This document shows positions 50,027 through 60,492 of a DNA stretch of 64,000 nt, piece after piece (positions within the stretch are counted from its first letter, which is position 1; every line of letters starts with the position of its first letter). The DNA lies in contig NW_027196481.1 of assembly GCF_038502225.1 (NCBI RefSeq), positions 25,766 through 89,765 on the forward strand, read 5' to 3'. The position numbers were made by a program, and so were the translations under genes. The notes below the pieces were generated by a model. That model was not told the DNA's origin. It saw only the letters and a list, made by a program, of their open reading frames with translations, and made no database searches. The DNA comes from Cherax quadricarinatus. Taxonomy: Eukaryota; Arthropoda; Malacostraca; Decapoda; Parastacidae.

Positions 50027-50100
50027 CACCTATTTGTACTCACCTATTTGTGGTTGCAGGGGTCGAGTCCTAGCTCCTGGCCCCGCCTCTTCACCGGTTG

Positions 50101-52856
50101 CTACTGGGCCCTCCCTCTCCCCGCTCCATGAGCTTTATCAAACCTCGTCTTAAAACTGTGTATGGTTCCTGCCTCCACTACGTCATTTTCTAGGCTATTC
50201 CACTGCCTTACAACTCTATGACTGAAGAAATACTTCCTACTATCTCTCTGACTCATTTGTGTCTTCAACTTCCAATTGTGGCCTCTTGTTTCTGTGTCCC
50301 CTCCCTGGAACATCCTGTCTTTGTCCACCTTGTCTATTCCACGCAGTATTTTATATGTCGTTATCATGTCTCCCCTGACCCTCCTGTCCTCCAGTGTCGT
50401 CAGGCCGATTTCCCTTAATCTTTCTTCATAGGACATTCCCCTTAGCTCTGGAACTAACCTTGTCGCAAACCTTTGTACTTTCTCTAGTTTCTTGACGTGC
50501 TTTATCAAGTGCGGGTTCCAAACAGGTGCTGCATACTCCAGTATGGGCCTGACATACACGGTGTACAGTGTCTTGAATGATTCCTTACTAAGGTATCGGA
50601 ATGCTGTTCTCAGGTTTGCCAGGCGCCCATATGCTGCAGCAGTTATCTGATTGATGTGTGCTTCCGGAGACATGCTCGGTGTTATACTCACCCCAAGATC
50701 TTTCTCCTTGAGTGAGGTTTGCAGTCTTTGGCCACCTAGCCTATACTCTGTCTGTGGTCTTCTGTGCCCTTCCCCTATCTTCATGACTTTGCATTTGGCC
50801 TTTTTTAAAAATGGGAACTACATTTGCCGTCTTCCATACCTCAGGCAGTTGCCCAGTTTCCAGGGACGTGTTGAAGATTGTGGTAAGTGGCACGCACAAC
50901 ATATCTGCTCCCTCTCTAAGGACCCATGGGGAGATGTCCGGTCCCATTGCCTTTGAGGTATCGATGTCCCTTAGCAGTTTCTTCATCTCCTCCTCATCTG
51001 TATGTATGTCGTCCAACACTTGTTGGTGTATTCCTTGCTGGTGTCCCCATCTGGTCTGTCCCCCCCAGAGTCCTTCCTGTCTCTACTGTAAATACTTCCT
51101 TAAATCTCGTGTTGAGCTCCTCACATACCTCTTGATCGTTTCTTGTGAGTTCTCCACCTTCTTTCCTCAGCCTTATCACCTGGTCCTTGACTGTTGTCTT
51201 CCTCCTAATGTGGCTATACAGCAGTTTCGGGTCAGATTTGACTTTCGATGCTATGTCGTTTTCATACTGTCGCTGGGCCTCCCTCCTTATCTGTGCATAC
51301 TCGTTTCTGGCTCTTCTACTAATCTCCTTGTTTTCCTGGGTCCTATGGCTCCTGTACCTTTTCCATTCGCTGTTGCACTTAGTTTTTGCCTCCCTACACC
51401 TTTGGGTAAACCAAGGACTCGTTTTGGTCTTCCTATTATTTCTGTTTCCCTTGGGAACAAAACTTTCCTCTGCCTCCTTGCACTTTGTTGCCACATATTC
51501 CATCATCTCGTTTACTGATTTTCCTACCATTTCTCTGTCCCACTGAACCTCCTGCAGGAAGTTTCTCATACCTGTGTAGTCCCCCCTTTTATAGTTTGGC
51601 CTGTCCCCTTCAGTTCCTGTTACCTTCTCCACTTGTAACTCTACTATATAGTCAAAACTCAGAACCACGTGATCGCTAGCTCCAAGGGGCCTCTCGTAAG
51701 TGATGTCCTCAATGTCTGAACTGCTCAGGGTGAACACAAGATCCAGTCTTGCTGGCTCATCCTCCCCTCTCTCTCTGGTTGTGTCCCTGACATGTTGATG
51801 CATGAGGTTTTCAAGTACCACATCCATCATCTTGGCTCTCCATGTTTCGGGACCCCCATGTGGCTCCAGGTTTTCCCAGTCGATCTCCCTGTGGTTGAAA
51901 TCGCCCATTACCAGTAACTTTGCTCTGCTCGAGTGAGCTCTTCTCGCCACCTCAGCCAGTGTGTCCACCATCACCCTGTTGTTTTCTTTGTACTCCTCTC
52001 TTGGCCTCCTGCAGTTCTGTGGTGGGTTATACATCACTCCAATGACTACTTTATGTTCTCCGGACTGAATTGTACCTACAATATAGTCTCTTTCTCCAAT
52101 CATGTCCATGCCTTCCATTTCCTCAAATCCCCATCAGTGTTTTATGAGCAGTGCAACCCCTCCTCCCCCTCTACTCCTTCTATCTTTCCTCAGGATCTGA
52201 TATCCTGTTGGGAAGAGTGTGTCTGTTATTGTCTCAGCGAGTTTTGTTTCTGTGACTGCTATGATGTCTGGGGATTTTTCAGTGATTCTTTCGTTCCACT
52301 CCTCATGTTTATTCGTTATTCCATCCGCGTTTGTGTACCAAACCTTCAGTTTCTTTTCTATCATTGTGGTCATGCAAGAATATTGGGGTTGGGGGAGCGA
52401 GAGCCTTGGTGGGGGCCTATATGGGGCTGTGGTGTAGGTGGGGTTTGTGTTGATGGGGGTGGGGTCAGAATGCCCATAAGGGACAGCTGTTGGGGTGAGG
52501 TTTGTGATATGGGGGTTGGTGGCAGAGGGAACAGTGAGTGGGTTGTAGTATAGGTTGCTCAGTTGCGTTGGGAATGTCGCGGTTGGAGTCTTTTGGTGGG
52601 AGATTCTGTGGGGTGTGTTTGCCTTTTCTCCTGTGTCTGGGTCCTGCTCATTTTCATTGCTTCTCGTTCCTCCTTGCGTCTCTGTACCCTCTCTTTCAGT
52701 GTAGTCCTTTCTTCTTGTGTTCTGTCGCGGTCGAGGTATACTCTCTGGTACCCCTGTTTGTCCCTCAGTCTTGCTTTCTCTTGCAGAATCCTGGTTCGAA
52801 CTGATTCTTCCTTGAAAGTTACTCTGACAGGCCATTTCCTTCCACTCGCAAACCAC
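50101..52856 (-). pseudogene. LINE ORF2, copy b (deletion, frameshift, nonsense)
   Basis: Three open pieces correspond to one ORF2. 52856-52134 carries the N-terminal linker and the endonuclease start (KVWYTNADGI, AVTETKLAE). 52118-50994 carries the rest of the endonuclease (YNPPQNC, VMGDFNHREIDW, GASDHVVLSF) and the connector. 51019-50741 and 50784-50101 carry RT remnants and the C-terminal region. The break at 52132-52134 is CGA to TGA, a change typical of methylated CpG decay. The break near 51060 is seven C instead of six. The deletion at 50800 removes the RT catalytic core. Defective. Confidence 0.85.
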
Positions 52857-53582
52857 CCAATTCTCTGAAAATTTGTTACCTGGGTCATATCGCCCTCCCT
52901 TATTGTTTTCATGATGCCTTCAATCATTTTTTTCTCCTCCTGTTTTATTTCTTCAAAGTTGTCCCCCTTGGCTTCTTGTAGCCCGTACACAAAAACTGAC
53001 CTCGCCCTTTCCTCCTCCCACTGAGTCTCCATCTGCTTCCTCTGAGGCATTTTATTTCCTTCCATTGACATGTTCTTGCCTTCAGTCCCTGTCATATCTG
53101 AAACTTCTATTCTCAGTGAACTGTCTTTCCTGACCAGCTGTCCCTTGCTACTGCAGTTGGCTGTTAGAATCTCTGCATATAGCATACCTTCATTGTCTTC
53201 GGACCTGTCGTTTGATCTTAGTGTGCTCATCGTCTTTTCCCTGGCCCCACGTGGGTCTGATAGGGCCTTCGTGTACGGCATGTCTCCGTTGTTGCTTACC
53301 GTCCTCTTGTCTGTGCTTGACTTTGAATTTCCTGATGTCACATCTGAATTGTCATTTCAGGCTTTGCAGTTTCTCTTCTAAGCACTGTATCCTAGCTTCT
53401 GCTGCTAAGACCTGTACTTCCCACTTCCTGCACTCTTCAGCTATCCGCTCCTCCATTTTCTTACCAAGCTCTACTATCTTCCTTCCCCACTCTTCCTCCC
53501 ATTTTTGGAGCTCTAACTCCCAGTCTTTCCTCCCTGGTCCGTCTACCAGATCTCTGGTTTTCCGTCCTCTAAGGCCACCCAT
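52559..53582 (-). pseudogene. LINE ORF1, copy b (one frameshift)
   Basis: The N-terminal 76 codons (53582-53352) begin with ATG and are a charged coiled-coil-like stretch (WELELQKWEEEWGRKIVELG). A frame change near 53345-53355 leads into a 260-codon frame whose middle, ARSVFVYGLQEAKGDNFEEI then QRIGWFASGR, WPVRVTFKEESVRTRIL and RVYLDRDRTQEER, is a typical LINE ORF1 nucleic-acid-binding region. It ends in a basic tail (KRLQPRHSQRN) and overlaps the ORF2 frame start. Copy e keeps the last 118 codons of the same protein. Confidence 0.75.
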
Positions 53583-53610
53583 TTTTTTTTTTTTTTTTTA
53601 TTTTATTACC
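53583..53610. repeat. T-rich run at the 5' end of LINE copy b
   Basis: TTTTTTT... then ATTTTATTACC immediately beyond the ORF1 ATG. It may be part of a very short 5' UTR or the remains of the insertion site. Confidence 0.6.
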
Positions 53611-53614
53611 ACAG

Positions 53615-54171
53615 ACAGAAGGCTAGAGGAGGGAGAGGGTGCGGGGGGGAGAGGAAAGGGTAGAAGAGGGAGAGAGAGGAGAGAGAAAGGGTAGAAAGAG
53701 GGAGAGAGAGGAGATAGTATGGGGGTGAGGGATAAGACCAAGGGGGAGAGAGAGAAATGTGAGGGGGGAGAGAAAGGGTAGAGAGAGGGAGAGAGAGAGG
53801 GAGAGGGAGAGAAGAGAGGGAGAGGGAGAGGGAGAGAAAGAGAGAGAGAGGGAGAAAGGAGGGCGAGGGAAAAGGCTATGAGAGAGAGAAATGGAGAGAT
53901 GGAGAGAGAAGCCTATAGAGAGAGAGAAGGGTGAGAGATAGGGTTATGGGAGTGAGAGAGAGAGGGAGAGAGAGAGGGAGAGAGAGAGGAAGAGAGAGAG
54001 GAAGAGAGAGAGGAAGAGAGAGAGGAAGAGAGAGAGAGGAAGAGAGAGAGGAAGAGAGAGAGGAAGACAGAGAGGAAGAGAGGAAGAGAGAGAGGAAGAG
54101 AGAGAGGAAGAGAGAGAGGGAGAGAGAGAGGGATAGAGGGAGAGAGAGAGGAAGAGAGAGAGGGAGAGAGA

Positions 54172-54223
<52 letters not shown>

Positions 54224-54330
54224 GGAAAAAGGCTATGAGAGAGAGAAACGCGAGGGAAGGAAAAGATAGGAGGGAGTGAAGGCAAGAGCGGGGAGGGGAA
54301 GGTCTGTGGGGGAGGGAAACGTGTGTGGGG
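53615..54330. repeat. Polypurine (GA/GGA) tract, about 0.7 kb
   Basis: GAGAGG, GGGAGA and GAAGAGAGAGA units on the plus strand with almost no pyrimidines over several hundred bases. The overlapping frames of R/E/G or L/S/P are artefacts. Confidence 0.95.
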
Positions 54331-54368
54331 GGGGTGAGGGGACGCGGTCAAATTCCAAGGATCAGCTG

Positions 54369-54421
54369 TGTGTACTCACCTAGTTGTGGTTACAGGGGTC
54401 GAGACTCAGCTCCTGGCCCCG
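54369..54421 (-). mobile_element. CR1/L2-like LINE copy c, 50-base 3' stub
   Basis: TACTCACCTAGTTGTGG and GGTCGAGACTCAGCTCCTGG match the family 3' end and break off at CCCCGAG, after which TGTATGTATGTG-type sequence follows. GTGTG lies on the other side. An extreme 5' truncation. Confidence 0.8.
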
Positions 54422-55077
<656 letters not shown>

Positions 55078-55139
55078 TAGGATACGAGACATAGATTCTG
55101 TGTGGAGTGTTGGGGCATTACTAGAGCAGATTCTCTCGG

Positions 55140-55325
55140 CTCACCATTGCAAACAAACCACGGAACCGCTGTGGTTTGAATCCATGCCGAGTAAATCTTA
55201 AAACTCCTCGTCAGCGCATTAGCCACTTTTTGTAACCAGCTGGCCGAGTGGCTTACACACTGGCCTGGAGTTTACGACTCATTCGCCATGAGTTCTAACA
55301 ACAGTCGTTCCATGGTTTGTTTTCA
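55140..55325 (+). mobile_element. tRNA-derived SINE-like sequence
   Basis: TGGCCGAGTGG at about 55241-55251 fits the RNA polymerase III A box and resembles the start of Leu/Ser tRNAs (GCTGGCCGAGTGGC). The B box, expected near GAGTTCTAACA at about 55289, is degenerate. GCAAACAAACC at about 55148-55158 and GGTTTGTTTTC at about 55314-55324 flank it in roughly inverted order, as in the 7640-7750 element. An ATTGCAAACAAACC motif is shared by the two loci. Confidence 0.45.
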
Positions 55326-55920
55326 GATTTTCTCCCCACCTTCCATTCCATCCAGCAGCTTCCGGTGTGCAAACAATGGGAAAATATACTTTAAAATATT
55401 TGAAGAACATAGAGGTGCAACGGGATGGAAAACATGGGCGAAATTGACAGTTACAAAATTATTACTGTTGTTGCTACTTAATTCCTCGTGTTATTCAGCT
55501 TCCACTCGCACAGCTAAGATTGACAGTGGTTCTAGTTACCACCTGTTCAGCTATTACTGTCTCAACTCTATTACTACCATTGCTGCTATTGTTTACTCGG
55601 TTGACTTGTAAAATGAGTTCCAATATGCAGTTGCTGAACAAACTACAGGAATCTTTGACGTCATATTGTTCCATATGATTGTTTATGAGTCGGTCTGTGT
55701 GAGTTTAAAGTAGGTTTGATGTGCGGTTCAGCGAGTAGCTGAGTGAGACAGCGAGCGTACTGAACATGTTTCTCCTGTCTTCTCTCGTCATGCTCTTTAA
55801 CCTGTTGTTGAGTGTAGTTTTATATCATGTTTTCCCACTTATAAAACATTCTGGGCAGAATATCAGTCTTGACTGATCGATTTACACTGAGCATGGAGGT
55901 CATGAGAGTTCTGATAACCC
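55326..55920. other. No recognisable gene
   Basis: A 107-codon plus-strand frame at 55288-55611 starts inside the SINE-like sequence and has no motif; I do not call it. The rest is unique-looking. Confidence 0.45.
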
Positions 55921-56113
55921 CTACTAAGGCAGGATTAGGTTAGGTTAGGTAAGGTTCGTCAGGAAAGAGGACAAATGTTTCCTGACGCGGGTCTTAGTCA
56001 GATGATGACCCGCCTTTGGAGCTTTTGGTCATCTGACCGAGGCCTTCCGCTGGCTTACCGGTCCACCCCTTTAAAAATTATGGTCATTTATAACCAGTCT
56101 ACTAAGGCAGGAT
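55921..56113 (+). mobile_element. Structured 163-bp retroposon with 15-bp target duplication and TTAGG units
   Basis: CTACTAAGGCAGGAT is repeated exactly at 55921-55935 and 56099-56113. The insert begins with three to four TTAGG-type units, then has three inverted-repeat pairs: CGTCAGGAAA with TTTCCTGACG, GCGGGTC with GACCCGC, and GTCAGATGA with TCATCTGAC. There is no ORF. The layout suggests a SINE derived from a folded non-coding RNA. I recall similar sequence as frequent in decapod genomes, without being able to name it. Confidence 0.75.
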
Positions 56114-56338
56114 GTATCTAGTTGACTTTTATATTCGTAAACTGCTTCTCAAGCTGGTTCTTGAACCATTCCATTGTCGTCTAGCAGATACCATTAGAGG
56201 GTAATTTATTCCCTTCAGCAGAAATTCTTATTTTTTAGCATTGCAATCGTTCGTGTTGAGTCTTCTGCACCAGTTTCATTATATTGTTTCGAGTTATGAA
56301 TTATTTCAGCACTTCAAATAATTCTTCGTGTTTGTGTC

Positions 56339-56496
56339 AAAGAAATTTAGTACACAAATAACCCCGCACATATAAGAGCGGAGCTTACGACGACGTTTCG
56401 GTCCAACTTGGACCATATACAAAGTCATACTACCTTTGTAAATGGTTCAAGTCGGACCGATACGTCGTCTTTTGTTATTTAGTGTTTTAAAGAAAT
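56339..56496. mobile_element. Foldback element, partial copy of the 63525-63898 family
   Basis: TACACAAATAACCCCGCACA, then AGCTTACGACGACGTTTCGG and TTGGACCAT, are followed about 50 bases later by the inverted counterpart ATGGTTCAAGTCGGACCGAT and ACGTCGTC. AAAGAAAT flanks it at 56339-56346 and 56489-56496 as a possible 8-bp target duplication. The right arm is shorter than in the 63.5-kb copy. Confidence 0.65.
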
Positions 56497-56700
56497 GAAC
56501 GAAATCCAGTATTCTCGGCTTTGAATGTTTCTTCATAACGTTATTCTCTCAGTGGAGACGAGTTCCGTAGCTCTGCTGTTCCCTCTCCACTGTATCTGTG
56601 TTTTTTAAATAATTGGAGATGTAACCTGAAAGGGTGAATGTGTGTGATAGAGGGTGAGAGAGTGAGTATTAAAACAAGAGTGTGAGAGGGTATGTATGAA
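56497..56700. other. No recognisable gene
   Basis: Short unique-looking interval that becomes TG- and GA-rich towards the LINE copy d junction. Confidence 0.4.
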
Positions 56701-56714
56701 TGTGTGTGTATGTT

Positions 56715-56906
56715 TACTCACCTATTTATGGTTGCAGGGGTCGAGACACAGCTCCTCGTCCCGCCTCTTCACTGGTCGCTACTAGGTCCTCTCCCTGTTC
56801 CATGAGCTTTATTAAACCTCGTCTTAAAGCTCTGCATGGTTACTGCTTCCACTACATCACTGTCCAAACTATTCCACTTCCGGACAACTCTATGACTGAA
56901 GAAATA
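56715..56906 (-). mobile_element. CR1/L2-like LINE copy d, 190-base 3' fragment
   Basis: From TACTCACCTATTTATGG (family 3' end) to GAAGAAATA, corresponding to the last about 180 bases of copy e. TGTGTGTGTATGTT lies at its 3' side and (TG)n at its truncated 5' side, which is immediately followed by copy e. It has stops in its ORF2 remnant and is not functional. Confidence 0.85.
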
Positions 56907-56924
56907 GTGTGTGTGTGTGTGTGT
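56907..56924. repeat. TG microsatellite between LINE copies d and e
   Basis: About 18 bases of (TG)n that join the truncated 5' end of copy d to the 3' end of copy e. Confidence 0.95.
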
Positions 56925-57001
56925 ACTCACCTATTTGTACTCACCTATTTGTGGTTGCAGGGGTCGAGTCTTAGCTCCTGGCCCCGCCTCTTCACCGGTT
57001 G

Positions 57002-60000
57002 CTACTGGGCCCTCTCTCTCCCCGCTCCATGAGCTTTATCAAACCTCGTCTTAAAACTGTGTATGGTTCCTGCCTCCACTACGTCATTTTCTAGGCTATT
57101 CCACTGCCTTACAACTCTATGACTGAAGAAATACTTCCTAATATCTCTCTGACTCATTTGTGTCTTCAACTTCCAATTGTGGCCTCTTGTTTCTGTGTCC
57201 CCTCCCTGGAACATCCTGTCTTTGTCCACCTTGTCTATTCCACGCAGTATTTTATATGTCGTTATCATGTCTCCCCTGACCCTCCTGTCCTCCAGTGTCG
57301 TCAGGCCGATTTCCCTTAATCTTTCTTCATAGGACATTCCCCTTAGCTCTGGAACTAACCTTGTCGCAAACCTTTGTACTTTCTCTAGTTTCTTGACGTG
57401 CTTTATCAAGTGCGGGTTCCAAACAGGTGCTGCATACTCCAGTATGGGCCTGACATACACGGTGTACAGTGTCTTGAACGATTCCTTACTAAGGTATCGG
57501 AATGCTGTTCTCAGGTTTGCCAGGCGCCCATATGCTGCAGCAGTTATCTGATTGATGTGTGCTTCCGGAGACATGCTCGGTGTTATACTCACCCCAAGAT
57601 CTTTCTCCTTGAGTGAGGTTTGCAGTCTTTGGCCACCTAGCCTATACTCTGTCTGTGGTCTTCTGTGCCCTTCCCCTATCTTCATGACTTTGCATTTGGC
57701 AGGATTAAATTCGAGAAGCCATTTGCTGGACCAGGTGTCCAGTCTGTCCAGGTCTCTTTGAAGTCCTGCCTGGTCCTCATCAGATTTAATTCTCCTCATT
57801 AACTTCACATCATCTGCAAACAGGGACACTTCTGAGTCTAACCCTTCCATCATGTCGTTCACATATACCAAAAATAGCACTGGTCCTAGGACCGACCCCT
57901 GTGGGACCCCGCTCGTCACAGGTGCCCACTGTGATACATCATTACGTACCATGACTCGTTGTTGCCTCCCTGTCAGGTATTCTCTGATCCATTGCAGTGC
58001 CCTTCCTGTTATATGCGCCTGATGCTCTAGCTTCTGCACTAATCTCTTGTGAGGAACTGTGTCAAAGGCCTTCTTGCAGTCCAAGAAGATGCAATCAACC
58101 CACCCCTCTCTCTCGTGTCTTACTTCTGTTATTTTATCATAAAACTCCAGAAGGTTTGTGACACAGGATTTGCCTTCCATGAATCCGTGCTGGTTGGCAT
58201 TTATACTCTTGTTCCGTTCCAGGTGCTCCACCACTCTCCTCCTGATAATCTTCTCCATAATTTTGCATACTATACACGTCAATGACACAGGTCTATAGTT
58301 TAGTGCCTCTTTTCTGTCTCCTTTTTTAAAAATGGGAACTACATTTGCCGTCTTCCATACCTCAGGTAGTTGCCCAGTTTCCAGGGACGTGTTGAAGATT
58401 GTGGTAAGTGGCACGCACAACATATCTGCTCCCTCTCTAAGGACCCACGGGGAGATGTTGTCCGGTCCCATTGCCTTTGAGGTATCGATGTCCCTTAGCA
58501 GTTTCTTCACCTCCTCCTCATCTGTATGTATGTCGTCCAACACTTGTTGGTGTATTCCTTGCTGGTGTCCCCATCTGGTCTGTCCCCCCAGAGTCCTTCC
58601 TGTCTCTACTGTAAATACTTCCTTAAATCTCGTGTTGAGCTCCTCACATACCTCTTGATCGTTTCTTGTGAGTTCTCCACCTTCTTTCCTCAGCCTTATC
58701 ACCTGGTCCTTGACTGTTGTCTTCCTCCTAATGTGGCTATACAGCAGTTTCGGGTCAGATTTGACTTTCGATGCTATGTCGTTTTCATACTGTCGCTGGG
58801 CCTCCCTCCTTATCTGTGCATACTCGTTTCTGGCTCTTCTACTAATCTCCTTGTTTTCCTGGGTCCTATGCCTCCTGTACCTTTTCCATTCTCTGTTGCA
58901 CTTAGTTTTTGCCTCCCTACACCTTCGGGTAAACCAAGGACTCGTTTTGGTCTTCCTATTATTTCTGTTTCCCTTGGGAACAAAACTTTCCTCTGCCTCC
59001 TTGCACTTTGTTGCCACATATTCCATCATCTCGTTTACTGATTTTCCTACCATTTCTCTGTCCCACTGAACCTCCTGCAGGAAGTTTCTCATACCTGTGT
59101 AGTCCCCCCTTTTATAGTTTGGCCTGACCCCTTCAGTTCCTGTTACCTTCTCCACTTGTAACTCTACTATATAATCAAAACTCAGAACCACATGATCGCT
59201 AGCTCCAAGGGGCCTCTCGTAAGTGATGTCCTCAATGTCTGAACTGCTCAGGGTGAACACAAGATCCAGTCTTGCTGGCTCATCCTCCCCTCTCTCTCTG
59301 GTTGTGTCCCTGACATGTTGATGCATGAGGTTTTCAAGTACCACATCCATCATCTTGGCTCTCCATGTTTCGGGACCCCCATGTGGCTCCAGGTTTTCCC
59401 AGTCGATCTCCCTGTGGTTGAAATCGCCCATTACCAGTAACTTTGCTCTGCTCGAGTGAGCTCTTCTTGCCACCTCAGCCAGTGTGTCCACCATCACCCT
59501 GTTGTTTTCTTCGTACTCCTCTCTTGGCCTCCTGCAGTTCTGTGGTGGGTTATACATCACTCCAATGACTACTTTATGTTCTCCGGACTGAATTGTACCT
59601 ACAATGTAGTCTCTTTCTCCAATCATGTCCATGCCTTCCATTTCCTCAAATCCCCATCGGTGTTTTATGAGCAGTGCAACCCCTCCTCCCCCTCTACTCC
59701 TTCTATCTTTCCTCAGGATCTGATATCCCATTGGGAAGATTGTGTCTGTTATTGTCTCAGCGAGTTTTGTTTCTGTGACTGCTATGATGTCTGGGGATTT
59801 TTCACTGATTCTTTCGTTCCACTCCTCATGTTTATTCGTTATTCCATCCGCGTTTGTGTACCAAACTTTCAGTTTCTTTTCTATCATTGTGGTCATGCAA
59901 GAATATTGGGGTTGGGGGAGCGAGAGCCTTGGTGGGGGCCTATATGGGGCTGTGGTGTAGGTGGGGTTTGTGATGATGGGGGTGGGGTCAGAATGCCCAT

Positions 60001-60382
60001 AAGGGACAGCTGTTGGGGTGAGGTTTGTGATATGGGGGTTGGTGGCAGAGGGAACAGTGAGTGGGTTGTAGTATAGGTTGCTCAGTTGCGTTGGGAATGT
60101 CGTGGTTGGAGTCTTTTGGTGGGAGATTCTGTGGGGTGTGTTTGCCCTTCCTCCTGTGTCTGGGTCCTGCTCATCTTCGTCATTGCCTCTCGTTCCTCCT
60201 TGCGTCTCTGTACCCTCTCTTTCAGTGTAGTCCTTTCGTCTTGTGTTCTGTCGCGGTCGAGGTATACTCTCTGGTACCCCTGTTTGTCCCTCAGTCTTGC
60301 TTTCTCTTGCAGAATCCTGGTTCGAACTGATTCTTCCTTGAAAATTACTTTGACAGGCCGTATCCTTCCACTCGCAAACCAC
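57002..60382 (-). CDS. LINE ORF2: endonuclease-reverse transcriptase (CR1/L2 group), intact
   Basis: This 1126-codon frame is uninterrupted. The endonuclease lies at about 172-400, with WYTNADG at 174-180, VTETKL (catalytic E) at 202-207, MYNPPQN at 276-282, VMGDFNHREIDW at 317-328 and SDHVVLSF at 395-402. The RT lies at about 660-935: PIFKKGDRKEALNYRPVSLT, HGFMEGKSC at 732-740, FLDCKKAFDTVPH (motif A aspartate), TSGVPQGSVLGPVLF at 823-837, and FADDVKLM (catalytic pair) at 855-862. The C-terminal domain includes YVRPILEYAAPVWNPHL. The first ~160 residues overlap ORF1 in another frame and look non-native; a likely real start is the Met at about residue 163 (MTTMIEKKLKVWY, near 59896). The product would nick the target and copy the LINE RNA in the nucleus. 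Confidence 0.93.
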   Translation of the reverse strand: MVCEWKDTACQSNFQGRISSNQDSARESKTEGQTGVPESIPRPRQNTRRKDYTEREGTETQGGTRGNDEDEQDPDTGGRANTPHRISHQKTPTTTFPTQLSNLYYNPLTVPSATNPHITNLTPTAVPYGHSDPTPIITNPTYTTAPYRPPPRLSLPQPQYSCMTTMIEKKLKVWYTNADGITNKHEEWNERISEKSPDIIAVTETKLAETITDTIFPMGYQILRKDRRSRGGGGVALLIKHRWGFEEMEGMDMIGERDYIVGTIQSGEHKVVIGVMYNPPQNCRRPREEYEENNRVMVDTLAEVARRAHSSRAKLLVMGDFNHREIDWENLEPHGGPETWRAKMMDVVLENLMHQHVRDTTRERGEDEPARLDLVFTLSSSDIEDITYERPLGASDHVVLSFDYIVELQVEKVTGTEGVRPNYKRGDYTGMRNFLQEVQWDREMVGKSVNEMMEYVATKCKEAEESFVPKGNRNNRKTKTSPWFTRRCREAKTKCNREWKRYRRHRTQENKEISRRARNEYAQIRREAQRQYENDIASKVKSDPKLLYSHIRRKTTVKDQVIRLRKEGGELTRNDQEVCEELNTRFKEVFTVETGRTLGGQTRWGHQQGIHQQVLDDIHTDEEEVKKLLRDIDTSKAMGPDNISPWVLREGADMLCVPLTTIFNTSLETGQLPEVWKTANVVPIFKKGDRKEALNYRPVSLTCIVCKIMEKIIRRRVVEHLERNKSINANQHGFMEGKSCVTNLLEFYDKITEVRHEREGWVDCIFLDCKKAFDTVPHKRLVQKLEHQAHITGRALQWIREYLTGRQQRVMVRNDVSQWAPVTSGVPQGSVLGPVLFLVYVNDMMEGLDSEVSLFADDVKLMRRIKSDEDQAGLQRDLDRLDTWSSKWLLEFNPAKCKVMKIGEGHRRPQTEYRLGGQRLQTSLKEKDLGVSITPSMSPEAHINQITAAAYGRLANLRTAFRYLSKESFKTLYTVYVRPILEYAAPVWNPHLIKHVKKLEKVQRFATRLVPELRGMSYEERLREIGLTTLEDRRVRGDMITTYKILRGIDKVDKDRMFQGGDTETRGHNWKLKTQMSQRDIRKYFFSHRVVRQWNSLENDVVEAGTIHSFKTRFDKAHGAGRERAQ

Positions 60383-60438
60383 CCAATTCTCTGAAAATTT
60401 GTCACCTGGGTCATATCGCCCTCACCTATTGTTTTCAT
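60082..60438 (-). CDS. LINE ORF1, copy e, C-terminal 118 codons (5'-truncated)
   Basis: Same protein as the second half of ORF1 in copy b: MTQVTNFQRIGWFASGR, VIFKEESVRTRILQEKARL and VYLDRDRTQDERTTL, with a basic end KRLQPRHSQRN. The ATG at its start is internal (the family protein continues upstream in copy b); the element breaks off there into (TG)n. Not complete, so this copy could move only if ORF1 protein came from elsewhere. Confidence 0.75.
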   Translation of the reverse strand: MKTIGEGDMTQVTNFQRIGWFASGRIRPVKVIFKEESVRTRILQEKARLRDKQGYQRVYLDRDRTQDERTTLKERVQRRKEEREAMTKMSRTQTQEEGQTHPTESPTKRLQPRHSQRN

Positions 60439-60439
60439 G

Positions 60440-60440
<1 letters not shown>

Positions 60441-60492
<52 letters not shown>

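Larger units (their letters stand above)
50023..53582 (-). mobile_element. CR1/L2-like LINE copy b, nearly full length but internally deleted
   Basis: The 3' end is TACTCACCTATTTG, twice in tandem; the 5' end is at or just beyond the ORF1 ATG at 53582, followed by a T-rich run. Compared with copy e it has lost about 620 bases at 50799-50800 (equal to about 57701-58322 in copy e), which removes the RT fingers and palm including the FADD motif. It has also gained one C in a C run near 51060 and has TGA for CGA at 52132-52134. It is the only copy that keeps the ORF1 N terminus. Confidence 0.88.
56924..60440 (-). mobile_element. CR1/L2-like LINE copy e, intact ORF2, 5'-truncated in ORF1
   Basis: The 3' end has the tandem TACTCACCTATTTG pair next to (TG)n. 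ORF2 is open throughout, and the copy is cut inside ORF1 at 60438, where it runs into another TG tract. It is the least damaged member in the window and visually close to identical with copies b and f, implying recent activity of the family. Confidence 0.92.

Noticed and set aside
51933..52553. 206-codon plus-strand frame, also present at 59456-60076
   Set aside because: Antisense shadow of LINE ORF2; it occurs twice only because the two LINE copies are nearly identical. The same holds for 50811-51518 and 58526-59041.
53931..54351. Frames rich in R/E/G (plus) and L/S/P (minus)
   Set aside because: Translation of the polypurine tract.
55288..55611. 107-codon plus-strand frame
   Set aside because: Starts within SINE-like sequence, shows no motif and no plausible exon structure.
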